A stretch of 64,000 bases of DNA from Natronoarchaeum mannanilyticum. Its GTDB lineage: Archaea > Halobacteriota > Halobacteria > Halobacteriales > Natronoarchaeaceae. The translations under genes were made by a program, and so were the position numbers. Below the pieces are notes generated by a model, which had not been told where the DNA came from, did no database searches, and saw nothing but the letters and a program-made list of their open reading frames with translations. The stretch lies in the NCBI RefSeq assembly GCF_039522665.1, contig NZ_BAAADV010000001.1:744001-808000 (forward strand), in the 5' to 3' direction. Of this stretch, positions 33,994 to 42,765 are shown piece after piece (within the stretch, counting starts at the first letter, position 1; each line of letters begins with the position of its first letter).

Positions 33994-34030
33994 TATTTAT
34001 AATTAATGGTGCAATACAACTGGTGTTGTA
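33994..34030 (-). promoter_or_regulatory. Promoter and palindromic operator of ABC operon
   Basis: On the minus strand, TTATAAAT (about 33995-34002) lies some 27 bases before ATG 33970, the distance expected for a leaderless message. Just upstream of it is a perfect palindrome TACAAC-ACCA-GTTGTA (34015-34030), a natural place for the neighbouring TrmB-type regulator to bind as activator. The rest of the gap to 34383 holds no gene. Confidence 0.6.
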
Positions 34031-34383
34031 AACGAATGATGTCGCGAGGCGTTACTCGCCCAGTCGACGGGGAAAACGCGATGGTACAGTGATGCTACGG
34101 CGGCATACCGCTCGGCGAGTGGGCATCCGGCGCGGACGGTGAGTTCCACCGACCGACGGAACTCGCGTCACGCCGCTTCCCGACCACGGGATCGGATCCA
34201 AATCCGTCGTACGCGAATATAAATGTTTGTCCGAAGTTAACGTGGCACATTCATTCGTTCATGAGCGCACGAGGCCGTGAGAGCGCTCACCGAAACCAGA
34301 TCGGGGCTACGAACGGGAACGATCGCAAAGAATTTCGTCGCTGGACCGTGGTCCGACGGGGGCACTCACCGATCTCAACGGCC

Positions 34384-35460
34384 TCACGAGTCGATCTCGG
34401 TAACGCTGATGCGTAACGCCTCGATCTGTTCGAGAGTCGCGCCCCACCCGCCCACTTCCACGAGGCCGTCATCGGTCCTGACGACGATCGTCGCCTGCCC
34501 AGCGTACTGCGCCACCGAGACGTCGTCGTTCGTATGGAGATTCCCGGTCGTGATGACGTCGTCGACGACCCCCTCGATGCTGCGCTCCTCGCCGGTCCTC
34601 GTGTCGATTCCTCGAACCGTTACGTGGACCGTCTCGCCCTCCTCCAGGCGCGGCGTGATGTCGCGGATGCAGTAGCGGATGTCGCTGAAGGTCCGCATCA
34701 GGTCGTCCTGATCGGCCGTATACAGCGGGTCCCAGACGTCCCACAGGCAACTGAGGAAGAACCAGTGGAACACGTAGGCGTGAGTTCGATCCTCGACGAT
34801 GATGCCGTACTCGTTGATCGAGCCGGCGTGGGGGGCGAAACAGACCTTCGATCGGTCGACGATGGCGAGGAACGGCGAGGGGATCTCCCTGTGGCGCGCC
34901 TCCGAACAGACCTCGGCCACGTCCTCGGGCGCGGGCAGGTCGTCGTGCTCCCCCTCGCCAGTGTGAATCGAGAGTTTGACGTTGACGTCGTTCCGGCGCG
35001 CGTCGGCCAGTGCGGGACGGAGCGTCTCGTACTGGGAGGGAGAAACCGAGATCTGCACCTGATCGGACGCCGACCGAATCGCGTCGGCCGTCTGCTCGAG
35101 GACGGTGTCGAACCGCTTGACGATCCGGACGTCCGTGTCCTCCAGTTCCGGGCGCTCCCAGCGCTCCTCGATGTCCTCGGCCGCCTCCGAGAGCTGCTCG
35201 GCGCGGGACCGAAGATCCTCCAGCACCGACTTGACGTCGTGAGCCCGAGCGTGCAGCGATCCCTCCTCGTAGGTCTCGATGTATCCTCGATCCTCGAGGT
35301 CGCGCAGGACGTCGTAGATTCGCGGGTCCGGAACGCCGCAGGCGTCGACGATCTCGGTCGCGGGCGAGGCGCCGAGTTCCAGCACTGTCACGTAGGCGTC
35401 GGCCTGGTACGGCGACAGCCCGGCGTCCTCGAGGATCGAAACGAGGTCGTCGCGCTCCAT
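34384..35460 (-). CDS. TrmB family sugar-sensing regulator
   Basis: A 358-residue regulator. The N-terminal winged helix is L-V-S-I-L-E-D-A-G-L-S-P-Y-Q-A-D-A-Y near 5, with A-T-E-I-V-D-A-C-G-V-P-D-P-R-I-Y-D-V-L near 37. A helical linker (about 80-125) and a phospholipase-D-like/sugar-binding C-terminal domain follow. It is just upstream of the ABC operon on the same strand, so it probably controls that operon in response to the sugar. I choose ATG 35460 because the longer frame upstream is arginine-rich, low-quality sequence. Confidence 0.88.
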   Translation of the reverse strand: MERDDLVSILEDAGLSPYQADAYVTVLELGASPATEIVDACGVPDPRIYDVLRDLEDRGYIETYEEGSLHARAHDVKSVLEDLRSRAEQLSEAAEDIEERWERPELEDTDVRIVKRFDTVLEQTADAIRSASDQVQISVSPSQYETLRPALADARRNDVNVKLSIHTGEGEHDDLPAPEDVAEVCSEARHREIPSPFLAIVDRSKVCFAPHAGSINEYGIIVEDRTHAYVFHWFFLSCLWDVWDPLYTADQDDLMRTFSDIRYCIRDITPRLEEGETVHVTVRGIDTRTGEERSIEGVVDDVITTGNLHTNDDVSVAQYAGQATIVVRTDDGLVEVGGWGATLEQIEALRISVTEIDS

Positions 35461-35638
35461 GTGGTCAGTTGCTGGCGGGGGCTTCGCCGTCGGAGCCGAT
35501 CGACGGTCCAGTACTGTCGCTCGGCGGACTCGAACGGCGATGCGTCGGAGCACGTCCCGGTAGACGGTCGCACGATGACATGGAACGTAGATATTCATCC
35601 CATTGTGAAAAGGTTCCGGCCTGCCCCCGACGCGATCG

Positions 35639-36442
35639 TCAGGCGGGGAACGTGTAGAGCCGGCGATCGCACGACGGACAGGCGAGAATTCGGTCGTCCT
35701 CGTAGCGAGGGTTCGTCGTGCCACAGCAGCTCCGCGGCGTCGTCTCGACGACCTCAGTTTCGCAGACCGGACAGCTCTCGAGGAAGCCGCGGAGGGGGCG
35801 GACTGCACCAGCCCGTACTGCGGCCGACAGCTCGGGCGCCGTCGTTTCGAGCGCGCGAGCCGCCGCGGCCTCGGCGACCGCGATCGGGCGCGCGAGCGTG
35901 ACGCCGCCGTCAGACCCCTCGACGAGGATCAGAGCGCCGTTGGTCCCCTGGGCCCGCGCAGTCACTCCCTCGGGCGTCGTCGACTCGATCGCTGCCGCCA
36001 GCGCCTCGCCGTCGGCATCGCGTAGCGTACGCTGCTCGTCCGTCCACGCGTCCCGAAACGATGGATCGAGCGCGAGCGCCTCGCCGTCGTCGGTGACGAC
36101 GCCGGCATCGAGCAGCGCGCCGAGCACGGCTTCGCCATCCGGCGCCGCCGAGTCGCCCGCGCCTGCGATGCTGCCGCGGCCAGTTGCCTCGCCGGACTTC
36201 GGCGACGAGATCGGAAGCCGATCGAACAGCGGAGGCGCTACCCGCGGCGTGTACGGCACCAGATACCCCCGCAGCCAGATCCCGGCGCCGCCGCCGGCGA
36301 GCACTGCGGCCGCCAGCGGTAGCCAGACGACCGCGGCGACCGCGCCCAGCACCGCCAGTAGCGCCGCGTTCGTGATCGTACAGGGCCAACAGCGGTTCCG
36401 GCCGGTGTACTCGGGCCGCCGAATCCGCTCGAACGCGCTCAT
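35639..36442 (-). CDS. Membrane-anchored zinc-ribbon protein
   Basis: A 267-residue haloarchaeal protein of unknown function. Two hydrophobic helices lie at about residues 24-62 (A-A-L-L-A-V-L-G-A-V-A-A-V-V, then A-G-G-G-A-G-I-W), followed by a soluble Ala/Glu-rich part. At the C terminus are three Cys pairs: C-P-V-C near 223, C-C-G near 237 and C-P-S-C near 256, a likely zinc ribbon. C-W-P-C near 18 may be a further metal pair. It stands alone, downstream of the TrmB gene. Confidence 0.65.
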   Translation of the reverse strand: MSAFERIRRPEYTGRNRCWPCTITNAALLAVLGAVAAVVWLPLAAAVLAGGGAGIWLRGYLVPYTPRVAPPLFDRLPISSPKSGEATGRGSIAGAGDSAAPDGEAVLGALLDAGVVTDDGEALALDPSFRDAWTDEQRTLRDADGEALAAAIESTTPEGVTARAQGTNGALILVEGSDGGVTLARPIAVAEAAAARALETTAPELSAAVRAGAVRPLRGFLESCPVCETEVVETTPRSCCGTTNPRYEDDRILACPSCDRRLYTFPA

Positions 36443-36860
36443 CGCGCACCCGGGGCGTCCTCGCCCCCTCCGTTCGCCTGATCGTCACGATCGAATTGCA
36501 CACCCGAGACGTGAACAGTGAGCCGATAAAAGCGTTGGCGACGGCGGCGGAGCAGTCACTGGCGATCGGCGTCGCTGGTCGGATCGAACGCACATCGAAA
36601 CGGGACGGCGGGACTCGCCCGCCCGCGGGAACCCGCGTATTACGTCCGATGCCCGGCCAGTCGACGAACGCGAGGATACACAGCTGGACGCGGCATCCCA
36701 GCAAGCGCTGGCGTAGGAAGCTTGGTTCGTCGCGATATTAATAGCTTCGATATGATAGATAAAAACAACGTTCCCGCGGATCGTCGCCACGCGAACCGGC
36801 GCTGGGCGGGTTCTCGGACGAAAGGTAATCGTTATACGGTACGCGTCCCACCTCCCGATT
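36443..36860. other. Gene-free interval
   Basis: About 420 bases with open frames on both strands, none with protein-like composition or conserved motifs. The last 130 bases become A+T-richer (ATATTAATAGC near 36736, GATAGATAAAAAC near 36755) and probably carry the promoter of the gene at 36861. I see no repeat or RNA gene. Confidence 0.5.
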
Positions 36861-37697
36861 ATGCAACGACGAGCAGCGGCCGTGTACACCGCTCTCTTTC
36901 TCGTCATCGCGGTCGGGGCGTTCGCGTTCGCGGGGGCGGCGCAGGAGCCCGCGATCACGGTAGAAGACCCCGAGTACAATTTCTCGGAGGGCGACGAGTT
37001 CGAGATCAACGGCACCACCTACGCCGTAACCAGCGTCGGCATGACCGAGCCCAGCGGCGGCGGTCACGGCGGTGGCGGCGGCGCCCACATGGAAGCCACC
37101 ATCGAGTGGAACGTGACCGAGCAGGGCAGCGCGGAGTTGGCGACCGGCCCGGACAACGCCATCGAGTACAACGACGGCGAGTACGAGGTCGTCATCGAGA
37201 ACGCGACGAACGTCTCCGAGTTCACGCTGCGCCAGATGCCCGGCGACGACGTCACCGTCTACACGAACGACGACGGCGAGCGCGTCGTCGAGGTCCAGCA
37301 GGACGGCGAGACTCAGATCATCCCGATCGACGAGTATCAGGGCCTCCAGCGGTTCAACTTCAGCGAGGGCGACGCGATCCAGTACGACGGCCAGAACGCG
37401 ACCGTCGGCAACGTGACCAACGGCTCGGTCCAGCTCTCCTGGTCCGAGGAGGTGACCGAGGACGTCACGCTGACCGAGGGCGGCACGACCGAGGAGTTCG
37501 GCGATGAGACGCTCGTCGCCCACTTCCCCACCGACAGCTCGGTGGTTCTCAGCACGAACGTCGACGCGTACAACGAGCAAGCCGACCAGCAGTCGTTCTT
37601 CCACGACCGGACCGACGGCCTGCTGATGATCTCGTTCCTCTCGGGCGCGACCGGGTTCATCCTGCTCGGGATGGCCTACCTGCCGCGTCGCGAGTGA
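36861..37697 (+). CDS. Exported protein with C-terminal membrane anchor
   Basis: A 278-residue protein with an N-terminal signal or membrane helix (about 7-27: V-Y-T-A-L-F-L-V-I-A-V-G-A-F-A-F), a beta-rich extracellular part, and a second helix near 253-272 (I-S-F-L-S-G-A-T-G-F-I-L-L-G). A short Gly/His-rich loop G-G-G-H-G-G-G-G-G sits near 61-69. Motifs F-S-E-G-D repeat at about 36 and 165, suggesting two related domains. Likely surface-exposed; the function is unknown. Confidence 0.7.
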   Translation: MQRRAAAVYTALFLVIAVGAFAFAGAAQEPAITVEDPEYNFSEGDEFEINGTTYAVTSVGMTEPSGGGHGGGGGAHMEATIEWNVTEQGSAELATGPDNAIEYNDGEYEVVIENATNVSEFTLRQMPGDDVTVYTNDDGERVVEVQQDGETQIIPIDEYQGLQRFNFSEGDAIQYDGQNATVGNVTNGSVQLSWSEEVTEDVTLTEGGTTEEFGDETLVAHFPTDSSVVLSTNVDAYNEQADQQSFFHDRTDGLLMISFLSGATGFILLGMAYLPRRE

Positions 37698-37887
37698 CGC
37701 GCCCGCCGTTTTTCTGACGCCGCTACTCGATTTTGCGTCCTGCTTGACGCCGTTTTTCGATCCTTCGACGACGATCGATGGCGACGCCGCTGTTCGGTTT
37801 TGACGCCGCTGTTCGATGTCGACGCTGTACCTCGGTCAGCGCCGGCAGTCCGCGAATCAGCATCGCCACCGCACGCCCCGCTCGGTC

Positions 37888-37950
37888 GGCCGGGAGGGAG
37901 TTGAAGTAGAGAACGCCTCGCTACCGCTCGGCGTTCTCTACTTCAACTCC
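37888..37950. repeat. tRNA-Lys 3'-end copy forming perfect hairpin
   Basis: Bases 37888-37905 equal 37996-38013 of the tRNA-Lys gene (18 bp). The copy is the left end of a perfect 21-bp inverted repeat, 37897-37917 with 37930-37950, closing on a 12-base loop TCGCTACCGCTC. The reverse complement of this loop region, GAGCGGTAGCGAG, also occurs in the repeat field of tRNA-Arg (2802-2814). Confidence 0.85.
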
Positions 37951-37993
37951 ACCGTTGCCGCTTCGCTCGTCACGTCCGTTCCTCACAGGAAAA

Positions 37994-38067
37994 CGGGCCG
38001 GGAGGGAGTTGAACCCCCGACCGTCTGGTTAAAAGCCAGACGCTCTCCCTAACTGAGCTACCGGCCC
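37994..38067 (-). tRNA. tRNA-Lys (TTT anticodon)
   Basis: A 74-base cloverleaf on the minus strand. GGGCCGG (complement of 38061-38067) pairs with CCGGCCC (complement of 37995-38001); the discriminator is G (37994). The anticodon arm GTCTG-GCTTTTAACC-AGAC gives TTT. The T arm is GGGGG-TTCAACT-CCCTC. CCA is not encoded. Confidence 0.95.
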
Positions 38068-38118
38068 TCTGTCACTCGCTTGGAGCAGGGGCGATTAAAC
38101 GCTTTTGATGCCCCCCGA

Positions 38119-38952
38119 TCAGCGATCCGCGAACTCGGCGGTCAGCGCCTCGGCGGCGAGGTCGTCGGGATCGCTGCCGTCGAGCGCGGCGCGACGCCGA
38201 AGCTCACGGTACACGTCCGGGGGGAGATCGAGTGCGATCCGCCCCAGTCGGACTTCGCGGTCGGCGAGCGCGCGCTCGGCGCTCGCGCCGTCGTTGATCT
38301 CGCTGGCGAGCGTCCGGACCTCGCGGACGGTCAAGTCGTTGTCGAGGACGGCCCACGCGAGGTCGAACCGCGCCTCGCCGCTCACGCGCGCGACGTGCTT
38401 GGCCGCGGTCGGAGCGATGTGACCCATCGCGACGTGGCGGCGGATCGACTGGGGCAGGTCGTGGACGCGCGCCCACTTGCGGATGAACGCGACGGTGGCT
38501 TCACCGCCGGCGCGTTCCGCTGCCGCCTTGTAGGACCCCTCGCCGCGAACCAGCGCCGCGCAGGCGGCCGCACCGCGCAGCATGTAGACGTTGTCGTCCG
38601 CGCCGGCGGTGTTCTCCGCGAACGCGCGGACGGTTTCGGCGGCCTGCGCGAGGCTCTCCGGGTCGTCGGGATCGAACTGGACGGCCTGCTGTGCGCGGTC
38701 GCCGGTGACCGCCTCGTCGCCGCGGACGACGGGCGCGCCGACGGGTTCGTCCCGATCCGAGGGCAGCTGTACCGCCTCGCCGGACGCGTTCTCGCGAGAC
38801 GAAGACGAGCGAGGGGTTGGAGAGCTTTGCTCTCCGGCGTCTTCGCGAGCTTGCGAGCCGGGGCTCGACGAGCGTTGCTCGCCGGTGTCCGACGAGTCGC
38901 CCGCATCTCGGTCACCCGCATCTCGCTGGTCCTCCGACCGGTCTGCAGTCAT
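38119..38952 (-). CDS. DUF7119-like ParB/HTH-type protein
   Basis: A 277-residue haloarchaeal protein. The first 75 residues are disordered and rich in Asp, Ser and Arg. The conserved part opens P-V-V-R-G-D-E-A-V-T-G near 77 and contains V-Y-M-L-R-G-A-A-A-C-A-A-L-V near 123 and F-I-R-K-W-A-R-V-H-D-L-P near 157. It ends with H-I-A-P-T-A-A-K-H-V-A-R-V, which resembles the helix arrangement of ParB/KorB-type HTH proteins, and a short ribbon-helix-helix-like tail (L-D-L-P-P-D-V-Y-R-E-L-R). I recall this family as DUF7119. A DNA-binding role is inferred. Confidence 0.7.
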   Translation of the reverse strand: MTADRSEDQRDAGDRDAGDSSDTGEQRSSSPGSQAREDAGEQSSPTPRSSSSRENASGEAVQLPSDRDEPVGAPVVRGDEAVTGDRAQQAVQFDPDDPESLAQAAETVRAFAENTAGADDNVYMLRGAAACAALVRGEGSYKAAAERAGGEATVAFIRKWARVHDLPQSIRRHVAMGHIAPTAAKHVARVSGEARFDLAWAVLDNDLTVREVRTLASEINDGASAERALADREVRLGRIALDLPPDVYRELRRRAALDGSDPDDLAAEALTAEFADR

Positions 38953-39022
38953 CACTGCGGGCTAGCAGCGGCAGCGTAAAAAAGCCCCCTACTCGACGGG
39001 TAGGGGGTCCGCGTCGGCTGCG

Positions 39023-39154
39023 TCAGTCGTCGTCGCGCTGCTCGGAGAGGTGCTCCCAGATCTCCGTGCAGCCGGCCCCTTCCTCGATATCCGCGAGATG
39101 GTCGTCCTCCGGCTCTTCTTCGTCAGTCTCGTGAGTAGGTGTTGCGTTTGTCAT
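39023..39154 (-). CDS. Small acidic haloarchaeal protein
   Basis: A 43-residue acidic protein containing the motif E-G-A-G-C-T-E-I-W-E-H-L-S-E near its C terminus, which I have seen conserved in short haloarchaeal proteins. ATG 39154 overlaps the stop of the tiny gene upstream (ATGA). It lies downstream of that gene and before the DUF7119-like gene on the same strand. The function is unknown. Confidence 0.6.
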   Translation of the reverse strand: MTNATPTHETDEEEPEDDHLADIEEGAGCTEIWEHLSEQRDDD

Positions 39155-39252
39155 CGCTGATCCTCCGTCTCGTGTCCCTCGTAGAGCTCCGGCGCGACGT
39201 CTACCGACGCGATCTGTCGCGACGCCCGCTCTCCGCGGGAACGGTCTGTCAT
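39151..39252 (-). CDS. 33-residue co-translated protein
   Basis: A very short gene reading M-T-D-R-S-R-G-E-R-A-S-R-Q-I-A-S-V and ending E-T-E-D-Q-R. Its TGA overlaps the ATG of the acidic 43-residue protein, so the two are probably one transcript. It is small and polar with no motif; the overlap is the main evidence. Confidence 0.45.
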   Translation of the reverse strand: MTDRSRGERASRQIASVDVAPELYEGHETEDQR

Positions 39253-39471
39253 CACACGTCCGTACTATCGCCATCACCTTAAAAAAGAGCTTCACCAACA
39301 AACCCTACCCGGGCTCCCAAATACCAGAACTATTATCCTGTTTCTCGGTCGCCGTTATCGGACGTGATACCGTTCCCGTCTGTCGGTTGTACGGGAATCG
39401 AATCGTCATATCCGCGGTAAGCCTTGTGGGCGCCGAGGGGCTAAGGTGGCTGGGCGCGTTGTACTTAAACA

Positions 39472-39786
39472 ATGACTGTCGCCGTGCGGACGCTCGACGA
39501 CGGAGCCTGGATCAGCATCAACGATTCGCGGGCGGTCTCGAACAGCGGCATCTGGCCGCTCGCGCACTACGACTTCTGCGACTGCGAGGTCGCGTACGTC
39601 CTTCTGGAGTCGTTCTACGACGTCGGCATCGACCACCACGAGGTCGTCGTCGGGACGATCGGTCAGTGCATCGAGTGCGGCCACCAGGACTCGATCGACG
39701 ACTTTCCGGTCGGTCGGATCGTCGACGGCGAGTTCCACGCCTACGAAGCGAGCGAGTTCCAGTCGCTGGTCGAGCCCGAGGAGTGA
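39472..39786 (+). CDS. Haloarchaeal hypothetical with Cys pairs
   Basis: A 104-residue protein: W-I-S-I-N-D-S-R-A-V-S-N-S-G-I-W near residue 13, C-D-C near 36, and C-I-E-C-G near 66, followed by H-Q-D-S-I-D-D-F. The two cysteine groups may bind a metal. It lies 195 bases upstream of the nitrite/sulfite reductase gene on the same strand, perhaps separately transcribed. The family is not recognised. Confidence 0.6.
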   Translation: MTVAVRTLDDGAWISINDSRAVSNSGIWPLAHYDFCDCEVAYVLLESFYDVGIDHHEVVVGTIGQCIECGHQDSIDDFPVGRIVDGEFHAYEASEFQSLVEPEE

Positions 39787-39981
39787 CACCGTCGATCGAC
39801 GCGCTCGCACCTCGAATTCGCCGAGGAGACGCGCCGAGTGGACTCTCCTCGCGTTGGTGACGAACACCCGCACGCGCCATGCAAACCCCTGCCAGGCAAC
39901 GTTTTCCGGTAAGCGCGAGACGAGGGGAGAACTGACGGGAGACGGCAGCGTTTAAGCCGGGGACGTATAGAGAAGGTATAC

Positions 39982-41757
39982 ATGCCTACCGACGTCGAGG
40001 AATGGAAAGACGAGGTCTACGGAACGGACATCCGTGACCACATGGAGCGATTCGCGGAGGAGGGCTGGGACGCCATCCCGGACGACGAGCACGACGCCTG
40101 GTTCGAGCGGTTCAAGTGGTACGGTCTGTACCACCAGCGCGCCGGACAGGAGAGCTACTTCATGATGCGGATCGGCCCGCCGGCCGGCATTCTCGAGCCC
40201 GGCCAGCTCCGCAAGATCGGCGAGATCGCCAAGAAGTACTCGACCGGCCCCGCCGAGAACCCCGTGTTCGGCAACGGCTGGGCGGACTTCACCACGCGAC
40301 AGGCGATCCAGCTCCACTGGATCAACATCGAAGACGTACCGGACATCTGGGACGAACTGGAAGAAGTCGGTCTCTCTACTCTGCAGGCCTGCGGCGACTC
40401 CTGGCGGAACATCGTCGGCTGTCCGGTCGCCGGCAAGGACAAGCACGAGCACGTCGACGCCATCGAGACGACCCACGAACTCCACGACACGTTCAAGGGC
40501 AACTCCGACTACGCGAACCTGCCCCGCAAGTGGAAGGTCAGCGTCACGGGCTGTTCCGAGGGCTGCGGTCAGGGCGACATCAACGATCTGGCCTTCGAGC
40601 CCGCGACCAAGGAGATCGACGGCGAGGAGGTCGAGGGGTACAACGTCCGCGTCGGCGGCGGCCTCTCGCGCAACGAGCCCCGCCTGGCCCGCGACATCGA
40701 CGTGTTCGTCACGCCCGAGCAGGCCACCGACGTCGCCGGCGGGATGTCCGGGCTGTTCCGGGACTACGGCGACCGCGACAACCGCTACAACGCCCGCATC
40801 AAGTTCCTCGTCGACGAGTGGGGCACCGAGAAGATGCGCGACGTGCTCCAGGAGGAGTACGTCGACTTCGAGCTCCACACCGCGGGCGAGGACTACCGCG
40901 ACGAGTACTCCTACAACGCCGGCGTCGACCACGGCCACGCGGACCACGTCGGCGTCCACGAGCAAGCGGACGGCAACTACTACGTCGGCCTCGACGTGCT
41001 CGTCGGCCGGATGGGCGCCAACGAAGTGATCGAGCTCGCCGACATCGCCGACGAGTACGGCAGCGGCGAGGCACGGGTCACCCAGCGCCAGAACGTCATC
41101 CTCACCGACGTTCCCGAGGAGAATCTCGACGACCTGCTCGACGAGCCGCTGCTCGATAACTACAGCCCCGATCCGCACCCGTTCATGCGCGGCTCGATCG
41201 CCTGTACCGGCACCGAGTTCTGCTCGCTCTCGATCGTCGAGACGAAGAACCGCCAGGTGCGCTACGCCCGCTGGCTCAAGGACAACGTCGAACTGCCCGA
41301 CGACGTCGAGGACTTCCACATCCACCTCTCGGGCTGCACGGCATCCTGCGCCCAGCCCCAGATCGCCGACGTCTCCCTGCGCGGCATGAAGACGCGCAAG
41401 GACGGCGAGCCGGTCGAAGCGCTCGACATCGGTCTCGGCGGCGGCCTCGGCGAGAACCCCGAGTTCGCCTCCTGGGTGACCGAGCGGGTCCCGGCCGACG
41501 AGGTGCCCGGCGCGATCCAGAACCTTATCCGGAGCTACGCCGAGCTGCGCGAGGACGGCGAGACGTTCCGTGAGTTCGTCGTCGACCGCGACGACGAGGA
41601 ACTCGCCGAGCTAGTCGAGCCCGAGGAGACCAGCTACGACGACCCGATGATGCACAATACCAAGAAGACCTGGTACCCCTACGCCGAGGACGACGACATG
41701 GACGCCAGCCCCGCGCCGGCGACGGCGGAGGGCGAGCCGCTCCCGTCCGACGACTAA
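39982..41757 (+). CDS. Siroheme nitrite/sulfite reductase
   Basis: A 591-residue enzyme of the assimilatory nitrite/sulfite reductase family, which reduces nitrite to ammonia or sulfite to sulfide with electrons from ferredoxin. The two-repeat architecture is clear: N-G-W-A-D-F-T-T-R-Q-A-I-Q-L near 97 and G-E-A-R-V-T-Q-R-Q-N near 363. The [4Fe-4S]-siroheme cysteines lie in C-T-G-T-E-F-C near 407 and C-T-A-S-C near 452. An early Cys pair C-S-E-G-C lies near 192. No molybdenum enzyme or nitrate transporter is adjacent, so nitrite versus sulfite is not decided. ATG 39982 follows a TATA-like region. Confidence 0.9.
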   Translation: MPTDVEEWKDEVYGTDIRDHMERFAEEGWDAIPDDEHDAWFERFKWYGLYHQRAGQESYFMMRIGPPAGILEPGQLRKIGEIAKKYSTGPAENPVFGNGWADFTTRQAIQLHWINIEDVPDIWDELEEVGLSTLQACGDSWRNIVGCPVAGKDKHEHVDAIETTHELHDTFKGNSDYANLPRKWKVSVTGCSEGCGQGDINDLAFEPATKEIDGEEVEGYNVRVGGGLSRNEPRLARDIDVFVTPEQATDVAGGMSGLFRDYGDRDNRYNARIKFLVDEWGTEKMRDVLQEEYVDFELHTAGEDYRDEYSYNAGVDHGHADHVGVHEQADGNYYVGLDVLVGRMGANEVIELADIADEYGSGEARVTQRQNVILTDVPEENLDDLLDEPLLDNYSPDPHPFMRGSIACTGTEFCSLSIVETKNRQVRYARWLKDNVELPDDVEDFHIHLSGCTASCAQPQIADVSLRGMKTRKDGEPVEALDIGLGGGLGENPEFASWVTERVPADEVPGAIQNLIRSYAELREDGETFREFVVDRDDEELAELVEPEETSYDDPMMHNTKKTWYPYAEDDDMDASPAPATAEGEPLPSDD

Positions 41758-41927
41758 GCGGAACGCAGCGCGTCGAAGAACGGCAAGCGCGGCGTCGTCC
41801 CGTCGCTCGGTTCGACGTCTTTTCTTGCGAACGACCGTCGTGAGAGCGATACCAGATTCGCGAACGTCCAGTGGCATCGCGGCCGACTGTCGCGGGTGCT
41901 AAGTACGCCCGCCACCACGCTCCGGAC

Positions 41928-42212
41928 ATGACGGATCGGCTGATGAAGGTCAACGCCTACACGACGTTCGACCTGATCGACGCGACCGTGACCGGACAGG
42001 ACTTCGAGGACGACTCGCTGGCGGTGCTGAACGCCACCTCGCCGCGCAAGGACCCCGACGAGGTGAAACTGCAGCTCGAACTCGACAACATGACCGAGGA
42101 GTACCTGCCGGCCCACATGGAGGAGGTCCACCTGACGCCCGAGCAGGCCCGGACGCTGGCGGCGGACCTCGAGAAGCACGCCGACAAGGTCGAGTCGGCG
42201 CAGTCGGAGTAG
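41928..42212 (+). CDS. DUF6360 family protein
   Basis: A 94-residue haloarchaeal protein that I recognise as DUF6360: M-T-D-R-L-M-K-V-N-A-Y-T-T-F-D-L-I near the start, A-V-L-N-A-T-S-P-R-K-D-P-D near 37, and T-P-E-Q-A-R-T-L-A-A-D-L-E-K-H-A near 72. The function is unknown. The gene stands 170 bases after the reductase. ATG 41928 is preferred over an in-frame start 19 codons earlier. Confidence 0.8.
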   Translation: MTDRLMKVNAYTTFDLIDATVTGQDFEDDSLAVLNATSPRKDPDEVKLQLELDNMTEEYLPAHMEEVHLTPEQARTLAADLEKHADKVESAQSE

Positions 42213-42227
42213 CGGTCGATCGTCGGC

Positions 42228-42635
42228 CTACTCCCCCGGGCTTTCGGCGAGACCGTCGGCGGCGCGCTCCCGGAGCTGGTCGCGCTGTCGCTTCTCGGAG
42301 ATGTGGCGCTCGCCGTCGGCCAGTTCCTCCCGCACCGCGGCCTCGTAGTCGGTGAGATCCGCGTAGAAGCCGTCGCGGAACTCCTCGACGATCTCGTAGG
42401 TCCACTTGTCCTCGATCGCCCCGGCCGGCAGGTGCTCGTGGCGGAGTTCGTCCGCCAGTTCCTCGTGGCCGGCGTCGCGAAGCAGCTCCTCGGCGTCGGA
42501 CATCCGGTCCATCGCGTGACCGACAGCGTGGTGACATTCCAGCAGGTCGCCGTACGCTCGCTGGAGGTACTCGGCGGCCAGCTGGAACTCGTGGAGCGCG
42601 TCGCGTTCGTCGTCGGTGAGATCCTCGCGCGACAT
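42228..42635 (-). CDS. Helical haloarchaeal hypothetical protein
   Basis: A 135-residue acidic, all-helical protein: F-Q-L-A-A-E-Y-L-Q-R-A-Y-G-D-L-L near residue 18, V-G-H-A-M-D-R-M-S-D-A near 39, and a later W-T-Y-E-I-V-E-E-F near 82. It converges on DUF6360 with 15 bases between the genes. I do not recognise the family, although similar proteins are common in haloarchaea. Confidence 0.65.
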   Translation of the reverse strand: MSREDLTDDERDALHEFQLAAEYLQRAYGDLLECHHAVGHAMDRMSDAEELLRDAGHEELADELRHEHLPAGAIEDKWTYEIVEEFRDGFYADLTDYEAAVREELADGERHISEKRQRDQLRERAADGLAESPGE

Positions 42636-42765
42636 ACGAACAGTACGACGGCGGCGGACAAAACAGTTGCAGGCGCCGCCGTCGAGTGAGCGACAGTCGG
42701 GCGATGGCCGCGGTTGCGAGAGCGACAGTCGGGCGACGCCGCGTCACAGCGGCGTCCGTACGCCG

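Noticed and set aside
37888-38013. The tRNA-Lys 3' copy as attachment sites of an integrated element
   Set aside because: The copies are only about 108 bases apart with no integrase or gene between them, and the copy is part of a perfect hairpin. An element could have been lost, but the sequence does not show one.
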